A DNA stretch of 44,609 nucleotides from the NCBI GenBank assembly GCA_018716805.1, contig DVJL01000022.1:1-44609 (forward strand). Reading direction: 5' to 3'. This document shows, piece by piece, positions 1-8,710 of this stretch. The stretch comes from Candidatus Faecivicinus avistercoris (GTDB lineage Bacteria; Bacillota; Clostridia; Christensenellales; Aristaeellaceae). The position numbers and the translations under genes were made by a program. The notes beneath the pieces were generated by a model that did not search any database, was not told the origin of the DNA, and was given only the letters and a program-made list of their open reading frames with translations. Numbering within the stretch: the stretch's first letter is position 1; each line of letters starts with the position of its first letter.

Positions 1-1101
1 CAAAGAGCTTTTTTTCAATCGCACATAAGGGGGTTACATGCACGCGATGCGCAATCATGGCGTCGCATTTTCAACTCTGGGCTCGCGCATATTATTGGGG
101 CCTCGCGAAAACTCGCCGGACTGCTGCTGATTTTCACGCTGCTTGTCCCTTTGGCCGCGCAAGGAGAGACTGCGGGAACGCCCGACTACGCGCAGGTGGA
201 AAACTGGGCTTATATTGAAGAAAATTCGGATAAGCCCGTGGACATCTTCTTCGTCTGTCCCACTGTTTACGGAGGCGGGGAAGGCGTTTTCAACATGGAT
301 ATGGAGGATGCGGAGACGAAGGCCAGCTTTTTGGGCGCTACCAATATGGAAAAGGGGATCTATGATGAAAGCGGCCGCTTCTTCGCCCCTTATTACCGGC
401 AGGCGGGTCTGAATGTCTATGCTCTGCCGGAGGAAGAACGCGAGGCGTATCTCGCGTTGGCCTATGAGGATGTGCGGGCCGCGTTTTCGTACTATTTGGA
501 GCATTATAACGATAGCCGCCCCATTGTTTTGGCCGGGTTTTCGCAAGGGGCGGATATGTGTATCCGTTTGCTCAAGGACTTTTTTGACGACGAAGAGATC
601 AACGGTCTGCTGGTGGCATGCTACGCGATTGGCTGGCGGATCACCGGGGAAGAACTTGAGGAATATCCGCATCTACGCTTTGCGGCGGGAGAGGACGATA
701 CCGGCGTGATCATCGCTTTCAACAGCGAGGCCGAGGATGTGACGGATTCGCTGATGATCCCCGCGGGCACGCGCACGCTGGCCATCAACCCGCTCAATTG
801 GGAAACGGACGGCACGCCGGCCGGAAAAGAGGAAAATCTGGGCGCGTGTTTCACCGATTACAGCGGGGAGATCGTCACGGAGATCCCGCAGCTGACCGGG
901 GCCTATATCGACCCGGAGCGGGGCGCGCTGAAGGTTCCCGACGTATCGCCGGATGATTATCCTCCGGGATTGGATATTTTCTCCGAAGGCGTGTATCATC
1001 TTTACGACTATCAGTTCTTTTATCGGAATTTGCAGGAAAATGTCGGCGCGCGCGTCAATGCTTATCTCGCCGCGGGGGAGCAGGAACAAAAGGCCGCGTA
1101 G
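1..1101 (+). CDS. DUF3089-type alpha/beta hydrolase, exported, 5' end unresolved
   Basis: The protein reads as a DUF3089-family alpha/beta hydrolase. The nucleophile elbow GFSQG has its Ser codon at 541-543, and the region around it (PIVLAGFSQGADM) is typical of the family. The substrate is unknown. The frame is open to base 1. It encodes a hydrophobic signal-peptide-like stretch (KLAGLLLIFTLLVPLAAQG, bases 106-162) just before the first in-frame start-like codon, a TTG at 151, which would remove that signal, so 151 is not credible as the start. An ATG at 38 preceded by AAGGGGG lies in another frame. One missing base near 97-108 (G4 or A4 run) would join it to this frame and give a normal signal peptide. 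The gene is therefore either cut by the window edge or carries a one-base frameshift. It ends 83 bp before the transport genes, and no functional link to them is evident. Confidence 0.7.
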   Translation, partial: QRAFFQSHIRGLHARDAQSWRRIFNSGLAHIIGASRKLAGLLLIFTLLVPLAAQGETAGTPDYAQVENWAYIEENSDKPVDIFFVCPTVYGGGEGVFNMDMEDAETKASFLGATNMEKGIYDESGRFFAPYYRQAGLNVYALPEEEREAYLALAYEDVRAAFSYYLEHYNDSRPIVLAGFSQGADMCIRLLKDFFDDEEINGLLVACYAIGWRITGEELEEYPHLRFAAGEDDTGVIIAFNSEAEDVTDSLMIPAGTRTLAINPLNWETDGTPAGKEENLGACFTDYSGEIVTEIPQLTGAYIDPERGALKVPDVSPDDYPPGLDIFSEGVYHLYDYQFFYRNLQENVGARVNAYLAAGEQEQKAA

Positions 1102-1184
1102 TTTTCAGCCTGCATTGGGCGATGGGAAACCCCGGTTGAACGCTTTGGCAAGGCCATGACCGATTGACAAGGTGGTATAACGCA

Positions 1185-1631
1185 ATGATCACGTCTCAAC
1201 GTTCGGAAACGCCGATTTCCAAAACCAGTTGGCCTTCGGCGGCAGTGAGTATTGTCTTTACGGCGGCACTGCTCGCGTTGACGCTGTCTTTCCTGTTTTT
1301 GCGCGTGTTTCCGCAGACGGTGTCGTTGTCCGCGGTCGAAAGAGATGGGCAATGGTGCGCGTTTGTGGATACAGATACGTTCGGTCTATTGCGCGCAGAG
1401 ATGCCCGCGAGTTCAGCGGGTCAGGAAGGGCGCATTACAGAACTCGGGCCATGGATGGATGCGCAGGAAATTGCCGCGTTCGTGGGCAACCCGCTGGCGC
1501 CCGCGGCGTTGGATGTCACAGATGGCGGGTACCTGGTGCTGTTGGCATTGCCGCCCACTGTGGATGACGCCGCTGTGCGCCAGGCAAGCGTAGAGATCGG
1601 CCGCGCCACGCCGGCCAGTCTGCTTTTGTAG
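1185..1631 (+). CDS. Small single-pass membrane protein, possible minimal HlyD-like adaptor of the NHLM exporter
   Basis: The product has 148 residues: a short cytoplasmic N-terminus, one membrane helix at about residues 19-41 (AAVSIVFTAALLALTLSFLF), then a soluble domain of about 100 residues outside. I do not recognise a named family. The position is suggestive: it sits 15 bp before a C39-peptidase ABC exporter, exactly where NHLM bacteriocin loci carry their HlyD-type secretion protein. The outer part (QEGRITELGPWMDAQEI, later GGYLVLLALPP and a VEIG-rich end) resembles the beta-rich C-terminal piece of HlyD proteins, but the lipoyl and coiled-coil parts are absent and the protein is less than half the usual length. 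The start at 1185 follows AAGGTGG with good spacing; a TTG at 1164 in the same frame is less likely. The adaptor role is inference. Confidence 0.6.
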   Translation: MITSQRSETPISKTSWPSAAVSIVFTAALLALTLSFLFLRVFPQTVSLSAVERDGQWCAFVDTDTFGLLRAEMPASSAGQEGRITELGPWMDAQEIAAFVGNPLAPAALDVTDGGYLVLLALPPTVDDAAVRQASVEIGRATPASLLL

Positions 1632-1646
1632 GGCGGAGGAAGCGGC

Positions 1647-3776
1647 ATGAAGAAAGAGCGATTTTGTAAGGTGCCGTTTGTCATGCAGATGGACGCCATC
1701 GAATGCGGCGCGGCCTGCCTGTGCATGATACTGGCTTATTACAGGAAGTATGTTTCGCTGGAGGATGTGCGCGTTGCCTGCGGCGTTTCCCGCGACGGCA
1801 CAAAGGCGAAGCATCTCCTGGCAGCGGCGCGCTATTACGGCATGGAGGCTGCGGGTGTGCGCTGTCCGGCGAAGAACCTGTTTTCCGCTGTGCTGCCCTG
1901 CGTCCTCTACTGGCAGTACCGACATTTTGTAGTGCTGTGCGGCGTGGATCGAAAGGGAAACGCTGTGATCAACGACCCCGGGAGAGGCTGCGTACATATT
2001 CCCATGGCGCAGCTGGAAGCGGATTACTCCGGCATCTGCCTGCGCATGCAGCCTGGCGAGGATTTCACGGCGGAGGGCAAGCCGCGTCAGGCGAGGCTGC
2101 TTACCCCCTATGTACGGCGCATTGCACCGATGCTGGCATTGGTCGCGATTCAGGCTCTGCTGGTCATGGTGCTTCAGCTTTTGCAGCCCCTGCTGGATCA
2201 GCGCTATGTGGATAGCGTATTGGCCGATCCCGGCGCATGGTTGATTCCGTTTTTGTGGATTTGCACTGCGGCGTTCGCGTTGTCTCTGGCCGCAAGAGCG
2301 CTGCAAACCTTTTGCACCAGCCGTCTGCTGATGAATATGACCAGAGAAACCACTTCTGATTTTCTGCGGCATACGCTGGCCTTGCCGCTGCGCTTCTTTT
2401 CAAGCCGCAGCGGCAGTGATCTGGTCAGCCGTCAGAACATGTTGGCAAACGCGGGCGTAAAGCTGCTCACACGCATCGTCCCCATGCTCAGCAGCATATT
2501 TACGCTGGCGGTATCGCTGTTCCTGATGGTGCGATACAGCCCGGTGCTGGCATTGACGGGCGTCGCCGGCCTGGTGCTGCAAATGTTTGTGCGGCGTAAA
2601 AGCGCCCGCGCTTACGATAATGCGATGCGCGTAGTTGCCCGCGATGAGGCCGGACATATGGAAAATACGACCATGATGCTGGAGGCAATCGAGAGCATCC
2701 GCGTGGCCAGCTCGGAAAAAAATGTATTCGCCCGTTGGGGCGACACAGAGTCGCGGTTGCACAATTCGCAGCTGGAATGCCGGCGCATCATATGGCTGAG
2801 CCGTATAGACGGGGTCATGACAGACACTATGCCATTCCTGATGCTCTTTGGCGGCGCAGCGCTGATTATCGCCGGGCAGATGACGGCGGGTATGCTGCTG
2901 GCGCTGCAGGGTGTGTACAGCCGCTTCTGCGGTCCGGCCAGTACGCTGACGGAGGCAGGTGGCGAAATACATCAGGTAAAGGTCGCGCTGGAGCGCGTGC
3001 AGGACGTGATGGACGCCAAACCTGATCCCGTTGTCGGCGCCACGCAGAATTGCGCATGGACAGGTCATGTGGAGATGCGCGACGTCAGCTTCGGCTATGC
3101 ACCGCTTGAGCCGCCCTTTATCCGTCATTTCAACTTGTCGCTGCTTCCCGGACAGAGTGTAGCCCTCACCGGCCCCACAGGCTCAGGGAAAACGACGGTT
3201 GCGAGCCTGCTTGCGGGATTGTATGCGCCCAGAGAAGGCGAGGTGCTGTTTGACGGCGTCCCGGTCGGCCGGCTGGAGCATCAGAGCTTTACCCGCCATG
3301 TTTCCGTCGTAGATCAGGATGTGGTGCTGTTTGCCGACACCATCCGCAACAATATCACCCTGTGGGATGATTCCATCCCGCAGGAAGATGTGGAAGAAGC
3401 TTGCCGTCTGGCCTGTATCCACGAGGAGATCCTGCTGCGGCCGGACGGATACGATACGTTGCTGAGCGAAGATGGGCGCAATTTGTCCGGAGGACAGCGC
3501 CAACGGTTGGAAATTGCTCGCGCGCTGGTGCGAAAACCGCGCATATTGATGTTGGATGAGGCCACCAGCGCGCTGGATGCCCGTACCGAACAGCAGATCG
3601 TGTGCAATTTACAGGCAGCCAACATTACGCTGATCGCCGTTGCCCATCGGTTGAGCACCATTCGCGCCTGCAATGAAATTGTGGTTATGGATCACGGCCA
3701 AATTGTACAGCGCGGGGATCACGATGCGCTGTTCTCCCAGGAAGGGCTGTACCGGCAGTTGGTTCAACTGGAATAA
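1647..3776 (+). CDS. NHLM/NHLP-type bacteriocin ABC exporter with N-terminal C39 peptidase
   Basis: This 709-residue protein cuts a double-glycine-type leader from a peptide and exports the core across the membrane. Residues about 1-130 form a C39 cysteine peptidase with Q14, C20 (in QMDAIECGAAC), H93 (YRHF) and D110 (NDP), so the catalytic set is complete. A six-helix ABC transmembrane domain follows (about 150-440). The ATPase has Walker A GPTGSGKTT near residue 509, signature LSGGQRQRLEIARAL and Walker B ILMLDEATSALD. The domain order matches the peptidase-containing member of the NHLM pair. The start has a GGCGGAGG Shine-Dalgarno. The next gene begins 18 bp after the stop, and together with the small membrane protein before it these form one operon. 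The likely substrate is the peptide encoded convergently at 5911..6066. Confidence 0.92.
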   Translation: MKKERFCKVPFVMQMDAIECGAACLCMILAYYRKYVSLEDVRVACGVSRDGTKAKHLLAAARYYGMEAAGVRCPAKNLFSAVLPCVLYWQYRHFVVLCGVDRKGNAVINDPGRGCVHIPMAQLEADYSGICLRMQPGEDFTAEGKPRQARLLTPYVRRIAPMLALVAIQALLVMVLQLLQPLLDQRYVDSVLADPGAWLIPFLWICTAAFALSLAARALQTFCTSRLLMNMTRETTSDFLRHTLALPLRFFSSRSGSDLVSRQNMLANAGVKLLTRIVPMLSSIFTLAVSLFLMVRYSPVLALTGVAGLVLQMFVRRKSARAYDNAMRVVARDEAGHMENTTMMLEAIESIRVASSEKNVFARWGDTESRLHNSQLECRRIIWLSRIDGVMTDTMPFLMLFGGAALIIAGQMTAGMLLALQGVYSRFCGPASTLTEAGGEIHQVKVALERVQDVMDAKPDPVVGATQNCAWTGHVEMRDVSFGYAPLEPPFIRHFNLSLLPGQSVALTGPTGSGKTTVASLLAGLYAPREGEVLFDGVPVGRLEHQSFTRHVSVVDQDVVLFADTIRNNITLWDDSIPQEDVEEACRLACIHEEILLRPDGYDTLLSEDGRNLSGGQRQRLEIARALVRKPRILMLDEATSALDARTEQQIVCNLQAANITLIAVAHRLSTIRACNEIVVMDHGQIVQRGDHDALFSQEGLYRQLVQLE

Positions 3777-3794
3777 ACAAAGGAGTATGTGCAT

Positions 3795-5852
3795 ATGCGC
3801 GCAGGAAATACCAGCATGTATGCCGCGGCGGCGCGATTTTTTCGCATCCCTGCGTTGGCGCAAGCAACGGACGCTTCCATTCTGCAGCGGTTAATGGAGG
3901 AACACCATGTTTTATCGCGTCCAGTGACCTTGCCGGCGCGGTTCCTTTCGGAAACCAGACAACCCATGTGGGTAAACCTCAAAGATGGCGGGGAGGGCTT
4001 GCTCCTGCCCGTGGGCTTGCGGAGGTATCGTCTCTATATTCCCGGCTGTCCAGCGGAAAGGCTGCGTCCCGGAGAGGAGGGGCGTTTTGCCAGCGACGCA
4101 AGAATGCTGTATCGGCCGCTGCCCGAGGGGCCGCTGACGGGCAGGCAGTTTCTGCGCTTTGTTCTTCAGGGAATGATGCCTGCCGAGATTGCACAGTGCA
4201 TATGCATGGAGACAATTGCAACAGCGGCAGGATTGCTGTTGCCGCTATTCACCCAATGGGTTTTTGCACAGCTCATTCCGCAGGAAAGCATTTCCCTGCT
4301 GGCAACGGCATTTTTGCTGACGCTGCTGGCGATCGTGATCAGAAGCCTGGCGGCCGTCATCAGGGATCTCCGCGTAACGAATCTGTGGGTGAACATGACC
4401 ACGCAGGTGGAAGCGGCGTTGGTCGAGCGCTTGCTGCGCATGCCAACTCCCTTTTTCCGACAGAAGAGCGCGAGCGAGCAGGCGGCGGAATTGCATTATA
4501 TGCAAACGCTGAGCATCATTATTGTGGAATTTCTCTTTTCGGGGATGGCGCACGTCCTGTTTTTCTGGGCATATGCGCTGCAGATCATGCGCTGGAGCGT
4601 GGGACTGGGCATTTTGACGCTGGCGGTCGTAATGCTTCAGGCGCTTCTCTCCTTTGGAATGCTCAGAAGCCAGATTCGCCGCGTGACTTCCATGGTGGAA
4701 CAGAGCAACCGCAATGGCGGATTGCTGGACGCCATCATTCGGGGGATACGCAAATTGAAGCTGTCCGGTCGGGAAGAAGCGGCTTTTTGTCAATGGCAGC
4801 AAGGCTTTGACCAGCAGATGGAATACACCTACCGGGGTCCGCTCCTTCTGCGGCTCCAAGGCGTGTTGCTGCAGGCGGTCTCGCTGGGAGCGATGCTGTT
4901 GATTTATCTGTGGGCGGCACATATGGAAATGTCCGCGGCGGATTATATGGGATTTATTGCCGCCTATGGCGCGGCGGCGGAATTGGGCGCGGTGATGACG
5001 GGCATGCCGCTGGCGCTGAGCAATGTGGCCGCAGGGTTGCGCCTGCTCGCTCCGGTTTTGCAATCAAACCCGGAGGAAGAAGAACGCCTGCCGGAAATTG
5101 CGCGCCTGCAGGGCGAGATTTGCATGGAAAGGGTGACGTTTTCCTACGCAGAGGGCATGGTTGACGTACTTTCCAATTTTTCCCTGCATATTCGTCCCGG
5201 AGAGTTCGTCGCCATCGTCGGCCCTACAGGCTGCGGGAAAAGCACGGTCATCCGCCTGCTGCTGGGTTTGGAAACGCCGCGTGAAGGCAGAATCTGCTAT
5301 GATGGCATCGATCTGCAGACCGTCAGCAAGAGCAGCGTGCGCCGCCAGCTTGGCGTGGTCATGCAGGATGGCAAGCTGTTGCTGGGGAGCCTGCGGGACA
5401 ACATCGCCGTTTGTACCCCCAATGTGGACGACGCGCGAATATGGCGCGCCGCGGAAACTGCAGGCATTGCCGAAGATATCCAGAGCATGGCCTTGGGATT
5501 AAATACATTTATCAACCCGCAGCAGGCTGCGTTGTCCGGCGGACAGCGGCAGCGCATTCTCATCGCGCGCGCTGTGCTGAACGACCCGGCGGTATTGATT
5601 CTGGATGAGGCCACCAGCGCGCTGGACAATGCTACTCAGGCGCGGGTGATGGAGGCATTGATGGCTTATGGCAGCACGCGCATTGTGGTAGCGCATCGCC
5701 TTTCTACGATCCGGAGAGCGGACCGCATTTTGGTGATGAACCAGGGGCGCATCGTGGAAGAGGGCGGATTTGACGCGCTGTTGGCGAAAAACGGACTCTT
5801 TGCGCAGCTGGTCCAAAACCAGCGCCTTGATGATTCGCGGACAGCGCGATAG
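3795..5852 (+). CDS. NHLM-type bacteriocin ABC exporter, second subunit without peptidase
   Basis: The 685-residue product is an ABC half-transporter with a long non-peptidase N-terminal region (about 125 residues), then the membrane domain (about 125-400) and an ATPase with GPTGCGKST, LSGGQRQRILIARAV and VLILDEATSALD. This N-terminal layout is typical of the second transporter in NHLM bacteriocin systems, which pairs with the C39-containing one as a presumed heterodimer. ATG 3795 lies nine bases after AGGAG and is preferred over the upstream GTG at 3789. The gene ends at a hairpin shared with the convergent precursor gene. Both ATPase sites appear intact, so neither subunit is obviously degenerate. 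Confidence 0.9.
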   Translation: MRAGNTSMYAAAARFFRIPALAQATDASILQRLMEEHHVLSRPVTLPARFLSETRQPMWVNLKDGGEGLLLPVGLRRYRLYIPGCPAERLRPGEEGRFASDARMLYRPLPEGPLTGRQFLRFVLQGMMPAEIAQCICMETIATAAGLLLPLFTQWVFAQLIPQESISLLATAFLLTLLAIVIRSLAAVIRDLRVTNLWVNMTTQVEAALVERLLRMPTPFFRQKSASEQAAELHYMQTLSIIIVEFLFSGMAHVLFFWAYALQIMRWSVGLGILTLAVVMLQALLSFGMLRSQIRRVTSMVEQSNRNGGLLDAIIRGIRKLKLSGREEAAFCQWQQGFDQQMEYTYRGPLLLRLQGVLLQAVSLGAMLLIYLWAAHMEMSAADYMGFIAAYGAAAELGAVMTGMPLALSNVAAGLRLLAPVLQSNPEEEERLPEIARLQGEICMERVTFSYAEGMVDVLSNFSLHIRPGEFVAIVGPTGCGKSTVIRLLLGLETPREGRICYDGIDLQTVSKSSVRRQLGVVMQDGKLLLGSLRDNIAVCTPNVDDARIWRAAETAGIAEDIQSMALGLNTFINPQQAALSGGQRQRILIARAVLNDPAVLILDEATSALDNATQARVMEALMAYGSTRIVVAHRLSTIRRADRILVMNQGRIVEEGGFDALLAKNGLFAQLVQNQRLDDSRTAR

Positions 5853-5865
5853 AGAACAAACGGAA

Positions 5866-5895
5866 CGCCTCTGGCACACAAAGCAGCCAGAGGCG
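5866..5895. terminator. Bidirectional hairpin terminator between exporter and precursor genes
   Basis: A perfect 10-bp stem CGCCTCTGGC / GCCAGAGGCG encloses a 10-nt loop, 13 bp after the exporter stop and 15 bp after the stop of the convergent peptide gene. It is moderately T-rich on both sides, so it can end both transcripts. Confidence 0.75.
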
Positions 5896-5910
5896 CGATT
5901 GTAATTCTGT

Positions 5911-6066
5911 TCAGAAGCTGATGTCGACGTTTCTGCCAACGTCACCACCCTGCGGTGGCCGGTTAATGCTGAATGCGCCGGATACATTGTCAAGATCGTC
6001 TTCGTCGAGCAATTCTTCCAGTTCGGAATCCGTGAGCAACGTATTTTTTTCCAAATTGTCATTCAT
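5911..6066 (-). CDS. RiPP precursor peptide with VSGA leader and Cys-free core
   Basis: A 51-residue reading frame starts at ATG (6064-6066) with a perfect AGGAGG (6075-6080) eight bases upstream, and ends at TGA 5911-5913. The first 31 residues form an acidic leader (TDSELEELLDEDDLDNVSGA at the end). The DLDNVSGA end fits the ELxxVSG[G/A] signal that C39 peptidases cut. The predicted core is the last 20 residues, FSINRPPQGG followed by DVGRNVDISF. It has two Ser, no Cys and no Thr, so lanthionine, thiazole or S-glycosyl chemistry on Cys is ruled out; Ser O-glycosylation or modification of another residue remains possible. The gene lies 22 bp downstream of a glycosyltransferase on the same strand and faces two NHLM exporters. 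The gene model is well supported; the chemistry is inference. Confidence 0.8.
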   Translation of the reverse strand: MNDNLEKNTLLTDSELEELLDEDDLDNVSGAFSINRPPQGGDVGRNVDISF

Positions 6067-6088
6067 AGCGGTGTCCTCCTTGTTTGTT

Positions 6089-7180
6089 TTACTGTTTTGA
6101 ATCTATTGCAGAATCGCCGCGCGTGAGATGCTTGCGCAGGACGCGGCGGTTTTGCTCAATGATGCGGTTGCCGGGCAGGAAATCGGCAGCCTTTTCGTTG
6201 TGCTCCCAAGCGGCGGTGAAATTGCCGAGGGCAGCATAGCAACGGCACAGGCGCAAATGCGGCACCCATGTATCGTACCCTGGATGCTGGCTCAGGGTTT
6301 CTGGCTCGCGGCAGGGAGTATGCAACGCCAACGTATACCAGCCGGCTGCGGCCTGAACCTTGCCATGCTCCAAAAACCACTGTCCCATCTGACAACACAG
6401 ATAAGCCGTGGGCTGCGCCGTTTCCAGCAGTAGCGAAAGGGCGGGCAGGCGTTCCTCTGTGCGATCAAGCTGCTTTAGAGCGTACAGGTAACTTTCGAGG
6501 CACTCATATAGGTAACCGCTCTCCCGGGTAACCATAAGTTGTGCATACGCTTCCGGAATATCAGAATAGCGTTTTGCCGCATTCAACGCCATGCACAGGG
6601 CGTACAGCGTTCGCGGCGATGCATCGCCCGATGCGCGCAGCGCTTGCAGAATGCGCAGATTGCGGTCAGGGTCGTTAACGCGCAGCTTGTCATGGATGAT
6701 GGTAATATCCCGCCGCGTCAGGCCGCGCCAGTCCGGGGCAATATCAATGTATTCGCATACCCGTCCTTTCCATACGGGCTTTCGGGCGCGGCGTACCAGC
6801 TTTTCCCGCATGACATCGCTGCGCTCGTCCTGATCGGAAAAGCGGAATCCCACCCGCACATAATCGACCTCGTCGGTCAATGCCTGCTTGAGTTCCAACA
6901 TAGCCGTCACACTTTGCGGAGACAAGTACTCATCCGCATCAATGCTCAGAAGCCAGTCTCCCGTGGCATAGCTGAAAGCCCGGTTGCGAGCGGCAGAAAA
7001 ATCGTCTTCCCAGGGGGCAAAGAATACCTTATCCGTATACTGCCGCGCGATTTCAGGCGTTTCATCGACCGAACCCGTGTCCAGAACGATCAATTCGTCC
7101 CACACGTCCTGCAAACTATCCAGACAGCGTCCAAGAACCGGCGCTTCATCCCGCACGATCATACAAACGGATAGTGTCAT
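6089..7180 (-). CDS. Family 2 glycosyltransferase with TPR-like C-terminus, candidate RiPP glycosyltransferase
   Basis: The protein has 363 residues. The N-terminal 150 are a GT-A fold: SVCMIVRDEAPVLGRCLDSL, VLDTGSVDETPEIA, then the metal/nucleotide-sugar DxD motif D81-A-D83 in SIDADEY. The C-terminal half is helical and TPR-like. This is the architecture of SunS/ThuS-like peptide glycosyltransferases and also of many unrelated GT2 proteins. ATG at 7180 follows AGGAGG (7190-7195). It is transcribed with the peptide gene 22 bp downstream, and no other sugar-polymer gene is nearby, which points to the peptide as acceptor. The peptide lacks Cys, so the sugar would go on Ser or another residue. 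About 70 bp of leader separate the gene from the left end of the IS110 element. Confidence 0.8.
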   Translation of the reverse strand: MTLSVCMIVRDEAPVLGRCLDSLQDVWDELIVLDTGSVDETPEIARQYTDKVFFAPWEDDFSAARNRAFSYATGDWLLSIDADEYLSPQSVTAMLELKQALTDEVDYVRVGFRFSDQDERSDVMREKLVRRARKPVWKGRVCEYIDIAPDWRGLTRRDITIIHDKLRVNDPDRNLRILQALRASGDASPRTLYALCMALNAAKRYSDIPEAYAQLMVTRESGYLYECLESYLYALKQLDRTEERLPALSLLLETAQPTAYLCCQMGQWFLEHGKVQAAAGWYTLALHTPCREPETLSQHPGYDTWVPHLRLCRCYAALGNFTAAWEHNEKAADFLPGNRIIEQNRRVLRKHLTRGDSAIDSKQ

Positions 7181-7259
7181 TGCGCCAGCCTCCTGTTACT
7201 ATATATTTGCCCCATGTTCGTGGCAGCCAGCCACAGGCGAGGGACAACTCATTGCCCAA

Positions 7260-7465
7260 GTTGTACAATGAGAGGGCAATGGTCTGGCGGCGACCCCCAA
7301 GAGCAATACGCTCGTATTGAAGTCAGTCAGCTGGCCTTCCCATTGTGCAACGTTCGATTTGTGCAGGTTGAGTGCCCGTTGTGGTCACTCGCGTCAGCGA
7401 ACAGATAGAATCGGCGATGGGTAAAGGCGGAATGCCGTTGTAGTAACACGTCGGGAGGATTCCAT
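7260..7465 (+). ncRNA. Candidate IS110 bridge RNA region (left non-coding end)
   Basis: The 206 bp between the element's left end and the transposase start hold no gene. Short dyads are present at the left edge: CTCATTG (7248-7254) with CAATGAG, and TTGCCC with GGGCAA about 20 bp further on. IS110-group elements are known to express a bridge RNA from this position that pairs with target and donor DNA. I did not derive the target- and donor-binding loops, so the call rests on position and length. Confidence 0.4.
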
Positions 7466-8710
7466 ATGTTCGCAGTTGGTGTCGATGTTTCAGACGGCAG
7501 GAGCACAGTGGCCGTGCTCGGAGCCAAGCGTAAGGTTGTCATGAAGCCGTTCGAGGTTCCGCATACCCTGGATGGCTTCGCTTCTCTGGCGGAGAAGCTG
7601 AACGGTCTGGACGGCGAAACCCGGATCGTCATGGAGCACACGGGCAGGTATTACGAATCGTTTGCCATGAGCATGTACCGCGCCGGTTTCTTCGTGTCTG
7701 CCGTGAACCCTCTGGCCATCAGGGATTACCGGGATGGCATCAACGTCCGCAAAGTCAAGACTGACAAGGCTGACGCCCTGAAAATTGCTCAGTTTGCCAT
7801 TGACAAATGGGAGATTTTGCCGCAATATACTCCCATGGATACGGTTCGCTACAACCTCAAAACCCTCCACCGCCAGTTCCAACTGTCCAGCAAGACCAGA
7901 ACCGCGCTGAACAACAATCTGATTGCCCTGCTGGAGCAGAGCTATCCCGGCGCGAACCGGTACTTTGACAGCCCGGTGCGCCCGGACGGCACCCAGAAAT
8001 GGGTGGACTTCGTGGATACCTTCTGGCATGTAGACTGCGTCGCCGGAGTCAGCCAGAACGCCTTTGTGGAGCGCTACCGGAAGTGGTGCAAGCGGCACGG
8101 CTACAACTTCTCCGAACAGAAGGCCATTGAGATTCATACGGATGCCCGGCGGAAGTTCCCACTGGCGCCCAAGACCGACACCTGCAAGCTGCTGGTGAAG
8201 GAGGCTGTTGCCCAGCTAAACGCCATCTCCCGCACGGTGGAAACCTATCGCACGGAGATGAACCGCCTGGCCTCCCAGCTGCCGGAATATGACACCGTCA
8301 TGGCCATGACCGGCGTCGGCAAATCCATGGGGCCGCAGCTCATGGCCGAGATTGGCGATCTGCGCTGCTTTGCCCACCAAAAGTCGCTGGTTGGCTTTGC
8401 GGGCACTGATCCCATCAAGGACGATTCCGGCGACAAGATCTCTGGCAGCAACCGCAGCAGCAAGCGCGGCTCTCCTTATCTTCGCAAGACACTCTTTGTC
8501 ATCATGACCATCCTGCTCCAGCTTCAACCCCAGGATGATCCCGTTTACCAGTTCCTCGACAAGAAGCGCTCCGAAGGCAAGAAGTACTACGTCTACATGA
8601 CCGCCGGGATGACTAAGTTCCTGCGCATCTACTACGGCAAGGTGCGCGATTGTCTCAAGGAAAAGGGCCTCTGGGACAACCCTGCATCTCAAGAGGTCAA
8701 CCTTGGTTGA
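7466..8710 (+). CDS. IS110-family DEDD transposase/recombinase
   Basis: This 414-residue recombinase has an N-terminal RuvC-like DEDD domain: D7 (GVDVSD), E57 (VMEHTG), D100 and D103 (KTDKADALKIAQFA). A helical linker follows, then the C-terminal Tnp domain with MTGVGKSMGPQLMAEIGDL and the Ser-containing segment SNRSSKRGSPYLRKTLF. It catalyses excision and integration of the element under guidance of a structured RNA in characterised relatives. The start has GGGAGG upstream with correct spacing. All catalytic positions look intact, so the element may be active. Confidence 0.93.
   Translation: MFAVGVDVSDGRSTVAVLGAKRKVVMKPFEVPHTLDGFASLAEKLNGLDGETRIVMEHTGRYYESFAMSMYRAGFFVSAVNPLAIRDYRDGINVRKVKTDKADALKIAQFAIDKWEILPQYTPMDTVRYNLKTLHRQFQLSSKTRTALNNNLIALLEQSYPGANRYFDSPVRPDGTQKWVDFVDTFWHVDCVAGVSQNAFVERYRKWCKRHGYNFSEQKAIEIHTDARRKFPLAPKTDTCKLLVKEAVAQLNAISRTVETYRTEMNRLASQLPEYDTVMAMTGVGKSMGPQLMAEIGDLRCFAHQKSLVGFAGTDPIKDDSGDKISGSNRSSKRGSPYLRKTLFVIMTILLQLQPQDDPVYQFLDKKRSEGKKYYVYMTAGMTKFLRIYYGKVRDCLKEKGLWDNPASQEVNLG

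Noticed and set aside
151..1101. TTG at 151 as the start of the DUF3089 gene
   Set aside because: It falls at the end of a signal-peptide-like helix encoded upstream in the same frame and has no ribosome site at the right distance.
5499..6062. 187-residue - strand frame overlapping the peptide gene and exporter end
   Set aside because: It is out of frame with the well-supported 51-codon peptide gene, runs antisense into the exporter, and has no ribosome site.
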